DNA from: Takakia lepidozioides
Taxonomy: Eukaryota > Streptophyta > Takakiopsida > Takakiales > Takakiaceae
Length of the DNA stretch: 64,000 nt
Assembly: GCA_030704615.1 (NCBI GenBank)
Contig: CM060731.1
Span: 14,014,001-14,078,000, forward strand
Direction of reading: 5' to 3'
The position numbers were made by a program, and so were the translations under genes. Positions within the stretch are counted from its first letter, which is position 1; each line of letters starts with the position of its first letter. The notes under the pieces are model-generated. The model did no database searches and was not told the origin of the DNA. It was given only the letters and a program-made list of their open reading frames with translations. Below, piece by piece: positions 49,014 through 59,911 of this stretch.

Positions 49014-49025
49014 GAGGCATCCCTG

Positions 49026-49035
49026 GGAAGGCGGC
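49026..49035. repeat. target site duplication, right
   Basis: GGAAGGCGGC, identical to 37680-37689 on the other side of the element. Confidence 0.65.
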
Positions 49036-50012
49036 TGGGCTATTGCTCCAAGCACGCTGAAGTGATGATACGGAGCTAGGATAGCCTAGGAGGTTGGTTT
49101 GTATGCTTATTTTCATTTGTCGCAGAATGAAGAGGGAGCGAGCTGTGGGAGAGTGAATACATGATTGAGGGTGGAGAGAGGGGAGGGAGTGTAGACCATT
49201 ATATTTGAGAGCGAGATGTTTGAGTAAACCCCTGAAGATGAGCCCTAGATGGCCGGGGTCGTTAAGGGCTTCTAGGAATTGTGTACCCAGTGAAAGAGTA
49301 TAATGAGTGAGGTGGAGCCTATTCCGTAGTTATCATCGTCGTAGCCTTGAGATCCAAACTTCACAAGAACTCATAAACCGAGTGCAAGAACCTCATCATG
49401 GGCCACAAGCAGACGTCACCAAGCCAAAGAACATACTTTTTCGTCTTCAACATCTCAATATCAAAAGTATGAAGAACCTCAAGAGTTTACAAAAGCACAG
49501 AGCTCCCATTCCCTAGGACTCCCCATGTGATGCTTCCAAGAGTTGTTTCAAATGCTAAGCTATCATGTAGATGGGAGTAGAGAAAACTCAACCAAGTAAC
49601 TCTGGTCCAAGATGTCACTCTCAAATAACCTCACCACGTCGTTGGGGGCGTAAGAGAAACAATGCTGGAAAATGCCCCAATAGGGCTACAAGTCCCGATC
49701 AGACTCCATGGAATACGCTACCTTCAATGGATTTGAAGAGTGAGCCCCGTTTCTTGAATTGTTACTCGAAAGACGCTTGAACGTCCTCATTGTATCCAAT
49801 AAGGGTAGGGTCACCACTATCAACTTGCCAAAGGGGAACATTATTCAAAACCAACACAATTTTCTACAGCCAGAGACGCCAACCACAACGACCGTCACGG
49901 AGGTCCAAGGAAAGGACACTCGCCACCATGTAAAAAGCCTCAACAAACTGGTCCAAAAATGCCCTAACAGCGAGCTTCAACCAGTCGTCAACCAAAAGGC
50001 TAAACACTTTCT
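49036..50012. other. unassigned, probably decayed repeat sequence
   Basis: Several short plus-strand frames (49307-49516, 49571-49780, 49759-50103) have protein-like but unrecognised composition. They may be remnants of one broken retroelement gag. I cannot support a gene. Confidence 0.3.
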
Positions 50013-50420
50013 TCAATCTGTTCTCGGAAGAGCGCATCTCCACTTCGATTTTCGTCTTGTTTGTGTTAATATATTCTCAATAATCCCATACATATCCATT
50101 TGACTGGCTTTGAACGCAGTCATGTCTTTCTCATGCTTCTCCTGGAGGCGTCGCTCAAGAGAAGCCATGGAATCCTTCATTTCCGAGATGGAATTGTAGT
50201 CACAATCCAACTCGACATAAGATGATGGTTGCGATGAAAATATCATATCCTTTCCTGGTCTAATTCTGATTTTGTTAGGTGGAATCTCGGAGAGCTCCCG
50301 TCTCACATCTAATGACTCCAAAGTCTCTACAGTCCCAATGTTTCTTTGACAACCTTGGCCAACTTGTATAGCTTGACTTGCAAACCAATGTCTTCATACT
50401 TTCGTTTTTTCTTTCCCTCC
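50013..50420 (-). pseudogene. unidentified small gene remnant with one frameshift
   Basis: On the minus strand, ATG at 50420 starts MEGKKKRKYEDIGLQ. After about 27 codons the frame shifts by one and continues VETLESLDVRRELSEIPPNK to a stop at 50013. The middle has a heptad-like stretch (MKDSMASLERRLQEKHEKD) that could form a coiled coil. The join is seamless at the protein level, which suggests a once-coherent protein of about 130 residues. No family recognised; a transposon origin is possible. Confidence 0.35.
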
Positions 50421-51129
50421 ATAGTTAACGTAAAAGCTCTTCGAACCTGTTGGAAAAAAGAAAAATCTTAAAAATCTTAAAGGAAAAGCTTTCTATTTAC
50501 GTCACCTCTCACAGTGCCTTGTGCCTTGTATGAGAGCATCATGAGAGCATCAAACTCATATCGACTTCAAATACTTCTTGATCTCTATTTAATCAACACA
50601 ACAATGTTGAGACTAATTATGCAAGCTCCGAAACACAAAGAATGCAGTTGCGATTCGGATGTTGAAGATTGTACTACATTGTAGCACATGAAATGAAAAC
50701 TACACCTAACCTGTGAATTTACTCCTCTTACAGTGAAATCACCAATCGAATTCACCATAAACACGAAACTATTGAAGATAAACACACAAAAGAACACCGT
50801 GACCTAGTCAAATTAACGCTTCAACGACACTACACTACCAGTTTTTGTCCTCACCACCGAACAAGCAATGAAACCTAAAGTACACGCAAAACTCGTCTAA
50901 TCATCCTCCTCTCACACTATAATAAACTCTCGCTCTGCAACTTCTCCGCATATTCTACCTGACATTTCAAGAAGCGCTAAAAGATAGCGCAATTCGGTTG
51001 AATCCTATACAAGCAATAAAAAACTACATTTCATTTGTTCTGTTTAGTGTTGCATAATGTGCTAGCTGTTGGAATATTGCTTTATATTTGTCATCTCATC
51101 TTTAGATTGATGAATCACATGAGAAAAAT

Positions 51130-51951
51130 TTGGATCGGCTCCTTCAACAAATCATTTCAAAAGTTCCATGTATACATAATTCCCTTGGAGGCTGCAAAAC
51201 CCCACCACCAACCATAAAGTTGTCAATGCTGACAAAGCACAAAAGAAAATTTATTGATAGTGATGAATACGACGATGATGTTGCCCCCGAACAAATGAAG
51301 ATGACAACTCTTCGTTCTTTCAAATTTTTGCATGTATGATTTGCCCATGTTGCAATTGATTGTGCACAAGTATTGAGATGCATGATTTCATTGCAAAAAC
51401 CAAATTGAGTACTAATGCCAATTGTTGCTCCTGGGGACGTGGAAGCATGGGGGACTCAAAATATATGAACACATGAAGGTATGGGTAGTGCTCATTCTTC
51501 TGCATTTGTCGACCTCTACTTGGATGAGTTCTTTGGAATTTTCTCAACAATATTGAAATTAGCTGATTGCAAAAATTCTTTCTACTGCAGAAAACAATGC
51601 TAGTGCCCACACCAACGGAGCCCTTTCACCCTCGTCCATTTGGTGGAATAACCTTGTTTTGCGTAGACGACATTCCTTTGGAGGATCATGGAGAGAAACA
51701 ATTTCGTACCCGTTTGAATGCACTTGGTTTTTGGAAGATTGGATCCGATCAAGCGCTTCCACCACCAAGATCCCAATGTTATCCATGGCATTGTGTCGGC
51801 GATGAAGAAGGATTTTGGTGATGAGTGGTCTGTGAGATATGTAGAAAAATGTATATCTAGTATATTACGATGCCACCGCTACTACCTCCGACACAAATTG
51901 GTCCAAAAACCAAGAAATGTGTCGGAAAAATTGTGGCTATCGATTCACTAG
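51130..51951 (+). pseudogene. unidentified degenerate coding remnants
   Basis: Three frames (51130-51339, 51567-51821, 51718-51951) have sensible composition, such as KHKRKFIDSDEYDDD and MKKDFGDEWSVRYVEKC. The last two overlap in different frames, as after a frameshift near 51740. No family recognised. Confidence 0.3.
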
Positions 51952-52639
51952 CTAGGCAACTTATCCTAAGGAATGCTATATTGAGCACATGGGTCAAGCT
52001 CGAGTTTATGAATTTGCTTCAAGATTTGTGAGTATAATATACTAATTTGTAAATTGATTTGACTTATGATCATTTACTGATTTGTGATAAATTTGTGCTT
52101 GATATTTATTATCTTAATATTTATATTGAGATAAGGCAGGAATATTGTCATGATTTAATTTTGGATGTAACCGTATGGTGTTAACGGCTGTGTGCAAAAC
52201 AATGAAGAAGTTGCCTTCTTCAACATTGATAATAACACATTATCGGACAATGAACTTAGAAGTAGGGGCATTGGGCTTAGAAGTAGGACATTACAACCCT
52301 CTGGCACAAGCATATTTTAAACACATGTAAATAATACGTTGCTTTGCGAAAGTGAAATGTATTTGTAGAGTACTTGCTCAAATTACTTGTCTTTGAGGAC
52401 CCTCATGACATATTGTGATTGGTTGAAATATTATTGAATATGACTAGAATTGTATTAGTAAATTATCAAAAGCCGATGTCACAAAATATATCAAGAATGT
52501 TATGCGTCACTATTTATATTCTACAGCTATACGATACCTTAATTTGACTCTTTTTTGGACAGTTTTTTGGACACTCTCATATCAGTAAGTAAGAACTGTA
52601 GATTTCTTTCCTAATATCAAAGTGTAAAAAAGATGTGGA
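51952..52639. other. AT-rich unassigned sequence
   Basis: AT-rich intergenic sequence. I see nothing supportable in it. Confidence 0.4.
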
Positions 52640-52644
52640 AAGAG

Positions 52645-52980
52645 GTGTCAATAATATAAGGGTCCCAAATTCCTGGCAGGGGTTATTCCTGAAGGTCGAA
52701 AAAAAGGAGAGGATTGGAGCAGCCAATAGGGAGGGAGGGTACCTCTGTTGGAATGGGTGAAATGTGAGGCCAGGTAACTTCCAGTATAGAAGTGAGGGGG
52801 CCCTCCTTCTAGTTCTAGAACTTTCCAGAAGCAGCATGAGGAGGTGGGGATGAGGCAGTGGGCCCCTTCTAGAAGGCTCCACCCTTGAGAGGGTATATAA
52901 AGAGGGAAGGGCTCCATTTTACAGGTTTCTTTTGCCTTCACCTCACTTTGGTGGGCTCTGCAAGCAAGCCCCCATTAACA
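52645..52980 (+). promoter_or_regulatory. repeat-borne promoter with perfect heat-shock element and TATA box
   Basis: A repeat that starts GGGTCCCAAATTC, with a truncated second copy at 55848, carries a four-unit heat-shock element (TTC, GAA, TTC, GAA at exact 5-nt steps, 52813-52830). A further TTCTAGAA follows at 52867-52874, and TATATAA at 52894-52900. This is the arrangement of a heat-inducible promoter, as in LTRs of heat-responsive Copia elements such as ONSEN. No coding region follows before the HMA gene on the other strand, so it is probably a solo LTR or LTR fragment. Confidence 0.55.
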
Positions 52981-53211
52981 GAAGTAAATTTGGAACAAAA
53001 AGGGGTCTATTGTTACTAGTGTACTAGCAACTTGGTTGTCCATCCCTCTAGAAATATAGTCTACAGTCGAAAATCACGTTCGGAACTCTGTGTACATCAA
53101 GGGTTGGAGGGGGGTCATTTCTGTGTGGCTGGTTCCTGTCGTTGGTAAGTTGTAGATCTCAGTCTGCTCAACTCAGTCCTGTGTACAGTCCTGTCATCAG
53201 CCGATAGCTAA

Positions 53212-54722
53212 TTAGTACTGGTTGTAAGAATACTGGCTGTAGGAGGGCTGCCTGTCGTGGTTGTCGTGGATGTAGTCCGAAGTCAGCGTACCGTGCTGGC
53301 TGTGTGAAGGCTCACCGTTGTGATTGTTGTAGGACTGCTGGCCGTAGGAAGGCTGAGCACTGCGTTGGTTGTTGTAGGAAGGCTGCCTGTGTGAAGGCTG
53401 ACTGTATGGGTTGTTGTAGGTTTGCTGGCTGTGGGAAGGATGAATGTTGTTGTACGAATAAGGCTGGTTATTCGAAGACTGACTGTGAGAAGATTGGCTG
53501 GATTGGCTATGGCGCCCTTGCACCTTTTGGGTCGAGATCAGGTCAGAGCTTCTCTTGACGCGCTTCACGCGTCTGAGCAGCTTTTCGGGGGCCACATTCC
53601 CTGTGACTGTCACCCTCTGGTTCAACTGATCGCACTTCACCCCTTCTACCCCTGCAATTATCCAGCCGATCATCATGTCAATGCTCACTGTGAGGAAGAG
53701 AGATTACATAAGACCGGAAACAACCAGTACCAGGCGAATCCCTGTTTAATTGCTGCTAGTAATCCTCAGTCCCTCAAGATTTTCACTCATATGTACTGTT
53801 CTCTAATCGCAATGTGCATGCATGATCTTCCAACCTGCTTTTAGCTGAATTATCCCTCTTAAGAACATAGCTCTTCTGGATTTAATCTGATAATCATGGC
53901 CCTGGCTGACTTCCCTCGCGTCGATACTGAAGTCAAAGAGCTTCCCGGAGGCAAAGAGGAGGTTCACGTCGAATTACAGCCCGTCTGGGCCATGTAATAC
54001 TGAATTCTGGGTATAACGAATGCTGAGTAAACTGAGTAAACTGAACAGAATCGCTGCACAAAACTTGCTCCTTGTGACAATACGCGGGGGATTGACACGA
54101 GTGCTTAGAAAAACGAGATTAGCAAGCTCACCATCCATGTCAAATAGCGCTTCCGTCACTTTCTCTTCACATTTTGCACAGCACAAGTGCACCTTCAAAT
54201 CAACAGTCTGCGTGATGACGATACACCATGTCAGATGTCGGAAACAATCTTCATGAACAGAGCTCATGGATTGCGGTTAAACAGTAATCGCTGGCCCGCA
54301 TCCCACGTGATCATATACCTCATGACAGCTGAATGTATGAGTTGAGCACCGCTTCGGACTAAAGTGCAATCAAGCTTGTGCAGACAGGGAGAGTTATTAA
54401 GGGCGCATTTGAACTAGCGTATATACAGCGGATAGCTACAAGGATTGGCAAAAAGAAAGCGACTTCCAATTGTATGATATAAGTTCTGTTTCTCAACAAA
54501 TCCAATGTGTTGTGGGAAGAAATGGGGATAGGGAAACAGGCTTACCGGCACGGTGCGGCGGGTCTGGACGGCGTGCGGGACTTCAGGAGCTGGAAATTTG
54601 GAGGCATCCCGAGACCAAGCGGTGTAAGGGTCTGCCTCTCCGGAATGCAAATAAGGATTCACTGGATCTGGCCATGAGTTGCTCATGATCACGGACGTGG
54701 TTTCATTGTCGCCATAGAAAAG
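53212..54722 (-). CDS. heavy-metal-associated (HMA) domain protein 1
   Basis: HMA-fold, metallochaperone-like protein with a Q/S/Y-rich tail. Exons 54722-54546 (59 codons), 54207-54132 (76 nt) and 53651-53212. The HMA domain is split across exons 2 and 3: VDLKVHLCCAKCEEKVTEAL, with the metal-binding CAKC, then VEGVKCDQLNQRVTVTG. The tail repeats (Q)PSY..Q.SYNN and ends YSYNQY, with no CaaX isoprenylation box. At the position where HMA2 has ATG (ATGTTCTATGG) this gene has CTT. The first in-frame ATG is codon 13 of exon 1 (54686), giving 218 aa. Exon sizes and phases match the two paralogues at 58.7 and 61.8 kb. Metal specificity unknown. Confidence 0.8.
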
Positions 54723-55847
54723 CTGCCCGGTTCCGAACACCCAACCCCCAACATGATTATTGATAATCTCGAATATCAACTGCACTTCGACAAGCTCAAG
54801 ACGCTTGTGATTGGATTAACTAGTACGCCCCTGTATGAAGAGCTCTGACTGAAGCAAGCACAGACAGAAGTGCTGATGAAGTGGAAACCAAATACAGCTA
54901 ATTGAGCTCAAACAAATTGGACACCTGAACTATACTCCGAATCTGCGAATTCGCTGGAAGTGCATTTTAGCAAGACGTTCATACCAGTCCAGGAACTTAC
55001 TCTAACTATCTGCCACTTGAAATATATTTCTTAAGCTTGTTGTTAGTACAAAACACTGTATGAGAAGACATGTACCTCCCTCATGGACATCATCTTTCCT
55101 GAAGTGCGCGACTCGGATTAACGTGAAAGAGCTCAGTTAAGAACCGGCTGTCTACTAGCAGGCTAAGAGAAGAAGAGATAAAGGGGCGCAGCTACAACCA
55201 CAGATTATGCTAGTTCCCACCTGTACAGCTCCTCTAGAGCAAGAGCTCGAAACGAGAGAGCAAGCACAAAGCACTGAGATCTTGTGAATCCTGCGATGTG
55301 TTCCGAGGGTTTAAATCGCCTTCGGAGGCGAAGGAAGGCGAGGTACAGAGCGCAGCTGACAAACCCCCAAGTCCCAACGGGCGGAACCAGGCCGGCCTGG
55401 TATCATCGCATAAGATGCTAACGGATTCTGTCGAGGCACTACATCTACGTATAGGACCGTGAGAGTATAATACACCCTGAACTGTGTCGTAGACGTATGT
55501 AGCACGGTATGAGTGCCGACTTTGTGTATTTAATTTAATGGGTATGTATGTATTCCATATATTTGTGAACGTGCGTGCGAAATGTGTACACGTTAGTGGC
55601 GGCGTCTACTTTAACGTCCGTTAGTTTATGTTAGACGGAAACCGCTTTTCCTTCAGGCAACCAAACCAGATGAAGGAAAGTAACTACAATTATTGGTACT
55701 GGGGGGTGTGACAATTTATTTAAGGAATTCTATCCTCTTTCTCTCCGGAAAGTAGATAAAATAAGCCCAATGGTCGCAAGGGACACTGGTGCGAACATTT
55801 AAATGCACCTCTTATGGGACTATTCCACATAGTAGAGATAAAAAATA
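54723..55847. other. intergenic region upstream of HMA1
   Basis: Promoter and flank of HMA1. A possible 5' leader intron ends just before 54722. No other gene is seen. Confidence 0.4.
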
Positions 55848-55900
55848 AGGGTCCCAAATTCTGGCAGGGGCTATTCCTCAGGGTCGAAAAAAGGAGACGA
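55848..55900 (+). repeat. truncated second copy of the GGGTCCCAAATTC repeat
   Basis: Matches the start of the 52645 repeat (GGGTCCCAAATTC.TGGCAGGGG, then TATTCCT and GGTCGAAAAA.GGAGA) and diverges after about 55 nt, before the heat-shock element. Confidence 0.6.
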
Positions 55901-57102
55901 TAGAATGTGATGATTCATTCTTTACGTAAACCCTACGTCTCTATGACTTGCTCCTTGCTTTCAACCTCTTTCTACGTTTAATTATTTTAGTTATTTCATA
56001 CAAAATGTGTGCACTTTTTTTCCGAAGGAAATGGAGCCCTCTTACGTACTCAAATCAAGCAAGGAAACAATAACCTTGTACATCAGGCCCTACAAAGACT
56101 CAGAGGAGGACGAGGATCACCACGAAACACAACGAACAACCAAATTCCCACCAACAGATAGCCGACGAAGAAACTACATAATTCCTAGTAATAACAGGCA
56201 TATTAATGTATAGTATTTTCTGGATAAATTAACATAAGTGATACTGTTATGTCTTGTTGGGGTTGTCCCCACCAAAAGAGACACCCCACCTAAACCTCCA
56301 TTCAAGTTTCCGGTGGACCCGCACCATCTGCATATGCTGTACATCCCTATCCAAAGCTCTTGAACCCTTGGAGCCGTCCATGAATGAACCAAATTGTATT
56401 GACCTTCAATCCATTGGAGAATCGTAGCCATAGAGATCGATTCTTACTCCACTATATTCAACCATCAATAATTTGAAGCGTAAAATATGGGGAGGAGGGT
56501 CGGATCTGAGAGCAAAATGGTACCCTCATTTTCACGTTTTGGGTTCATGTAGGGTAATCCTAACCGTTAACTGGCGCTCATCCTCCCTGGGGTGTATACT
56601 TGGCTAGTCGCAATTCTTAGGGTATCCCAGTCCGTCTCTCTCCATCAACAATATTAGAACGTGAACTTGGGTGGCCAACCAAAGGGTTGCCATCGGAGGA
56701 CTGTTTACACTGACTGGTAGACCTGGTGGTCACTTAGCTCTTTTTGTTTTCCTTTCTCTTTTTTTTTTGGGAAAGGGAAGGAAGCCCTCGAGAGCTTTAT
56801 TGAAGATTATTGAAGGGAACAAAATTGAAACCCTTACGAGCCCCAAGGCTGCACAGGCCTAGACATGGAGAACCGCGACGGAGACACCAAAGGAACAGTA
56901 ACTAAGAGATGAAAGGCCACGAGTAAGACTAAAAATGTGGAAGTTGCCTCTTAAATTATGGCGTCGCTTGACCCCAAAGGTTGCCTACCTTCCGGTGGAA
57001 GTTGGGCACATGTTTTATGACATCTAACATGTTGTTTGAACTTTGAGCCCCCCAACCACTAAGTGAAACGATTTATGCCTTACCATTGGGGTGGGTTTGC
57101 AG
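55901..57102. other. unassigned intergenic sequence
   Basis: Contains a T-rich run followed by GGGAAAGGGAAGGAAGCCCTCGAG-like sequence (56755-56800). In plant genomes this often marks LINE tails. No gene recognised. Confidence 0.35.
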
Positions 57103-57424
57103 CAGTGTTGGGCGATTTCTTAAACTTCTCTCTAATACCCGGCGGTTACCTGTCCGGTTAAATATGTATATGACTGAAAGAATGAAGTAACCGGTCCACT
57201 TTAGGAACCGGCTGAGGTCGCGCATTCAAATAATCTAGCAAAGAACCTTTTAAAGAACCGACCAATACCCAAGGTTATTTGAGGTTTTTGCAAGTAGCAG
57301 TAACCATAGGTTATATCTAGCCATACAAAATTTAATAACCCCAACCACAGGTTAATAGTTTCCTAAAATTTGAAGCAACCGGAACTGCCAGTTATGAAAA
57401 AAATCAAATAACCGCCCAACACTG
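57103..57424. mobile_element. hAT-like MITE
   Basis: A 322-bp element with inverted ends CAGTGTTGGGCG(A/G)TT and a complement ending CGCCCAACACTG. Its interior is made of repeated GGTTA/TAACC and ACCGG words, as is common in hAT-derived MITEs. I could not find a clean 8-bp target duplication (GTTTGCAG left, GTCGTACA right). Confidence 0.6.
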
Positions 57425-58742
57425 GTCGTACAACATCGGTACGGAAAGCCAAGTCCGCATGAGGGTCACATCGGCCGACAATACACACGCACATATCATG
57501 TGCAGCTACACGGCTTGGAAAACAGCTAAGACTGATGGGAACTAAAAAGTAAAAATTTCAACCACCCAAAAGAGTTTCCAATCCACGAGGTACAGAAATA
57601 AGGAAGGTATCGATGGATTATTGTCGACCACTTGTTGGGCAAGCTCAGGCCGAGCATCTATTTCTCATTTATCGCCTACACCGAGAAGGGGAATGTGTAC
57701 ATCAAGTGATATGGAACCGGCCCATACCCGGAGCATGACAAGCTGGAATCCACAGTGGCAGAGGGACTCCACTTGTACTTTCAGCTTCACTTCATAATAT
57801 CCACTCAGAAATTCCAAAGAATCTACTTGGAATTTCGGTCCAGTAGAAGAACACACCTGAGATGGATTTGTACTTATATGAAAGTTTTTGAATTTTGAAT
57901 TCTTAAACGGCTTTCTTCAACGAGGATGGAAAAGAGTGCGCTGGCCTCTGCAGCGTGGGCTCCACACCACATGGCATCTCTGTCCTCCTTTGTCTCTTTC
58001 CCTTTCTTTTTCTTGTCAGCATGGCCAATCCACGTGATCGTCTCCCTCCTCGCTCCTCGCTCGTCCCCCACCGCCGCCATGGCATCGCGCTCTGCCATAA
58101 TCCAAGGCGGTTTTTACCCCGTGGGGGCCACACTCTCTTGTTTTGTATGATAGATATTAGAGCTCTATATAAGCGGGGCCTCTGGGCTTGCTATTCTATT
58201 CTGCTGTTTTGGAGTACCTTGTCCTGCCAGAGCTAGCTACATATTCTCTTGCTTGCCAGGTCCTGCTACTCTTCGTACTGCTCCTGTCCTGGTGAGCTCT
58301 TTGGGGACCTGTTCCTTCGGGACTGTTGAGCTCCAACCGAGTGAGGCCGTGTAAATTTGTGTGAGAGATCTAATAGCCTGATCCCACCTCGCTTGATTCG
58401 TCTCCGTTTATCGTGCTGTACTCTCGAACCGGGCGTCATCACAGCGTGAGATTAGCCGCTCATGCAGCAGCTGCTCCGTTGAGTAAATCTATCAGCTTTA
58501 GCGACCATGCTGTCCATGAGTGAGGTGAGCACGGACAGGCACCTAACCTCGGCCCTCCTTTTCCTACTGAGGTCCAAGTAAACTCGAGCGATTGATGCAT
58601 GTGCGAGCAAGCTTAATTTCCAGTTGGTATGTGTTGTGGAATCTGGGTGGTCAAGCTGTCGTCTTATTAAGTTTTCTGGGGAATCTGCTATACCCCTATC
58701 GGCAAAAATCGTCATTAAGCAAGCTGAGTACTGCATGTGCAG
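57425..58742 (+). promoter_or_regulatory. promoter and leader of HMA2
   Basis: A TATA box (TATATAAG, 58166-58173) lies about 570 nt upstream of the HMA2 ATG. The ATG sits directly after a splice acceptor (tgtgcag), so a leader intron probably separates the transcription start region from the coding start. Confidence 0.5.
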
Positions 58743-59911
58743 ATGTTCTATGGCGACCATGAGGAGTCCACCTACATGAGGAGCAGCTACGTGGTGAACT
58801 CTGAATTTTCCAGTGGGCCTCAGACGACCTACATGCTCCCAGTAGGCGCCTATTTTTCTCTCCAGTGTGTGTCATTGCGCAAGGATAGATTGCATCAGAG
58901 CCCGTCAGGTCTTTCCTGCCCCTAAATATCGCTAGACAAGATTAGCATTTAGACAATCATATTCAGCTTGATTGGCCTTGGTTTTGACGACAAACAATTG
59001 ATCATACTCTGGTTGGAAGTTGTAGATCATTCCCGATAGGATGCGTTTGCTCCAGCTAACTTGTCACGGCAGGGCATCCATTGTTGTGCAGGTTATTGAA
59101 TTGAAGGTACCCATGTGCTGCCCGAAATGTGAGGAGAAAGTGGAGGAAGCGCTGCTGGAAGTTGATGGTGAGTGATTCAAGTAGCTGATGGTCCGCCTTA
59201 ATAGGCAAATCTCTCGTTGTCGAGAGTGGGTTCCCTTTCGATGTATCACTCGATGATTTTATCTTACCGCAAGCATTACCTATATTCACTCTGTCCATGT
59301 AGCTATATATCCCTCTTTGTGATCCAGTATGTGATTGTATTGTGAAAATCGCCACGTGACGAACCCATGTCAAGCGAGGAACAAGACTTCTGGATTCATG
59401 ACCGCCGGGTGCTCGTTCATGCTTACGCTTTTGGTAGCTTATGTACAGTACTTGGTTCATAAGAGTTCTCAATGTTCAGCGATTCTATTGTCGACTAGTA
59501 AGTTACTTTAGCCCAAGCCAATTTCTGATGGATTTTTTGTGAACGTTGCATCACGCAGGGGTGTATGGCGTAGTGTGCGACCAGTTAACCCAGAAGGTGA
59601 TTGTCACCGGCAATGCGAACCCGGAGAAAGTCCTCAAGCGCGCAAAGCGCTTCAAGAAGCAATCTGATATCTGGACCCGAAGCAGCCATGACATGTACAG
59701 CTCTCGAATTGCATCGTCCCAAGGCCACGCTCACCCTCACTCAAATATCTCCTACCGGGGATCCACCTCTCACAGAAACTACTGCCCACCTTCCTTTAGT
59801 CAGAACCCATCTTATGGCGAAAGACCTTACAGCCAGTATAATACGGTCCCTTCCTACAGGGATTCATCCTATCCATCATACAATCAGTCATGGTGTGGCG
59901 ATAATTACTGA
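58743..59911 (+). CDS. heavy-metal-associated (HMA) domain protein 2
   Basis: Exons 58743-58841, 59092-59167 (76 nt) and 59559-59911 give 175 aa. The first exon encodes a short leader, MFYGDHEESTYMRSS. The HMA domain then follows: VIELKVPMCCPKCEEKVEEAL, with CPKC at residues 43-46, continued by VYGVVCDQLTQKVIVTGNANPEKVLKRAKRF. The tail is S/Y/H-rich (YGERPYSQYN, YPSYNQSW), ends CGDNY and has no CaaX box. The ATG abuts a splice acceptor, as in HMA3, so a leader intron is likely. It resembles plant HMA/HPP proteins that bind or shuttle metals; that role is by family only. Confidence 0.85.

Larger units (their letters stand above)
37690..49025. mobile_element. 11.3-kb Mutator-like transposon with methyltransferase-like cargo
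   Basis: Bounded by the 10-bp direct repeat GGAAGGCGGC and by related ends: GGCGTGAGC..(N3-4)..CACGTGAGC at 37701 and its complement ending at 49013. It contains two divergent genes transcribed outward from a shared region at 41841-42690: a MULE-type transposase to the left and a ParB/methyltransferase-like gene to the right. Subterminal CG-rich direct and inverted repeats occupy about 170 bp on the left and 125 bp on the right. A degenerate CATTCATCC-rich stretch fills 48480-48800. Extra genes in MULEs are known (Kaonashi Ulp1 proteases, VANDAL vanB/vanC). I know of no described plant MULE with this cargo. Confidence 0.8.

Noticed and set aside
37692-49022. GACGCAAT / GAGGCATC as target duplication directly outside the GGCGTGAGC blocks
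   Set aside because: Only 5 of 8 bases agree; the exact 10-bp GGAAGGCGGC repeat slightly further out is a better candidate.
52577-52941. Minus-strand frames of about 100 aa
   Set aside because: Antisense to the heat-shock/TATA promoter repeat; no domain similarity.
57095-57432. 8-bp target duplication for the hAT-like MITE
   Set aside because: Flanks GTTTGCAG and GTCGTACA do not match; the element is called from its inverted ends only.
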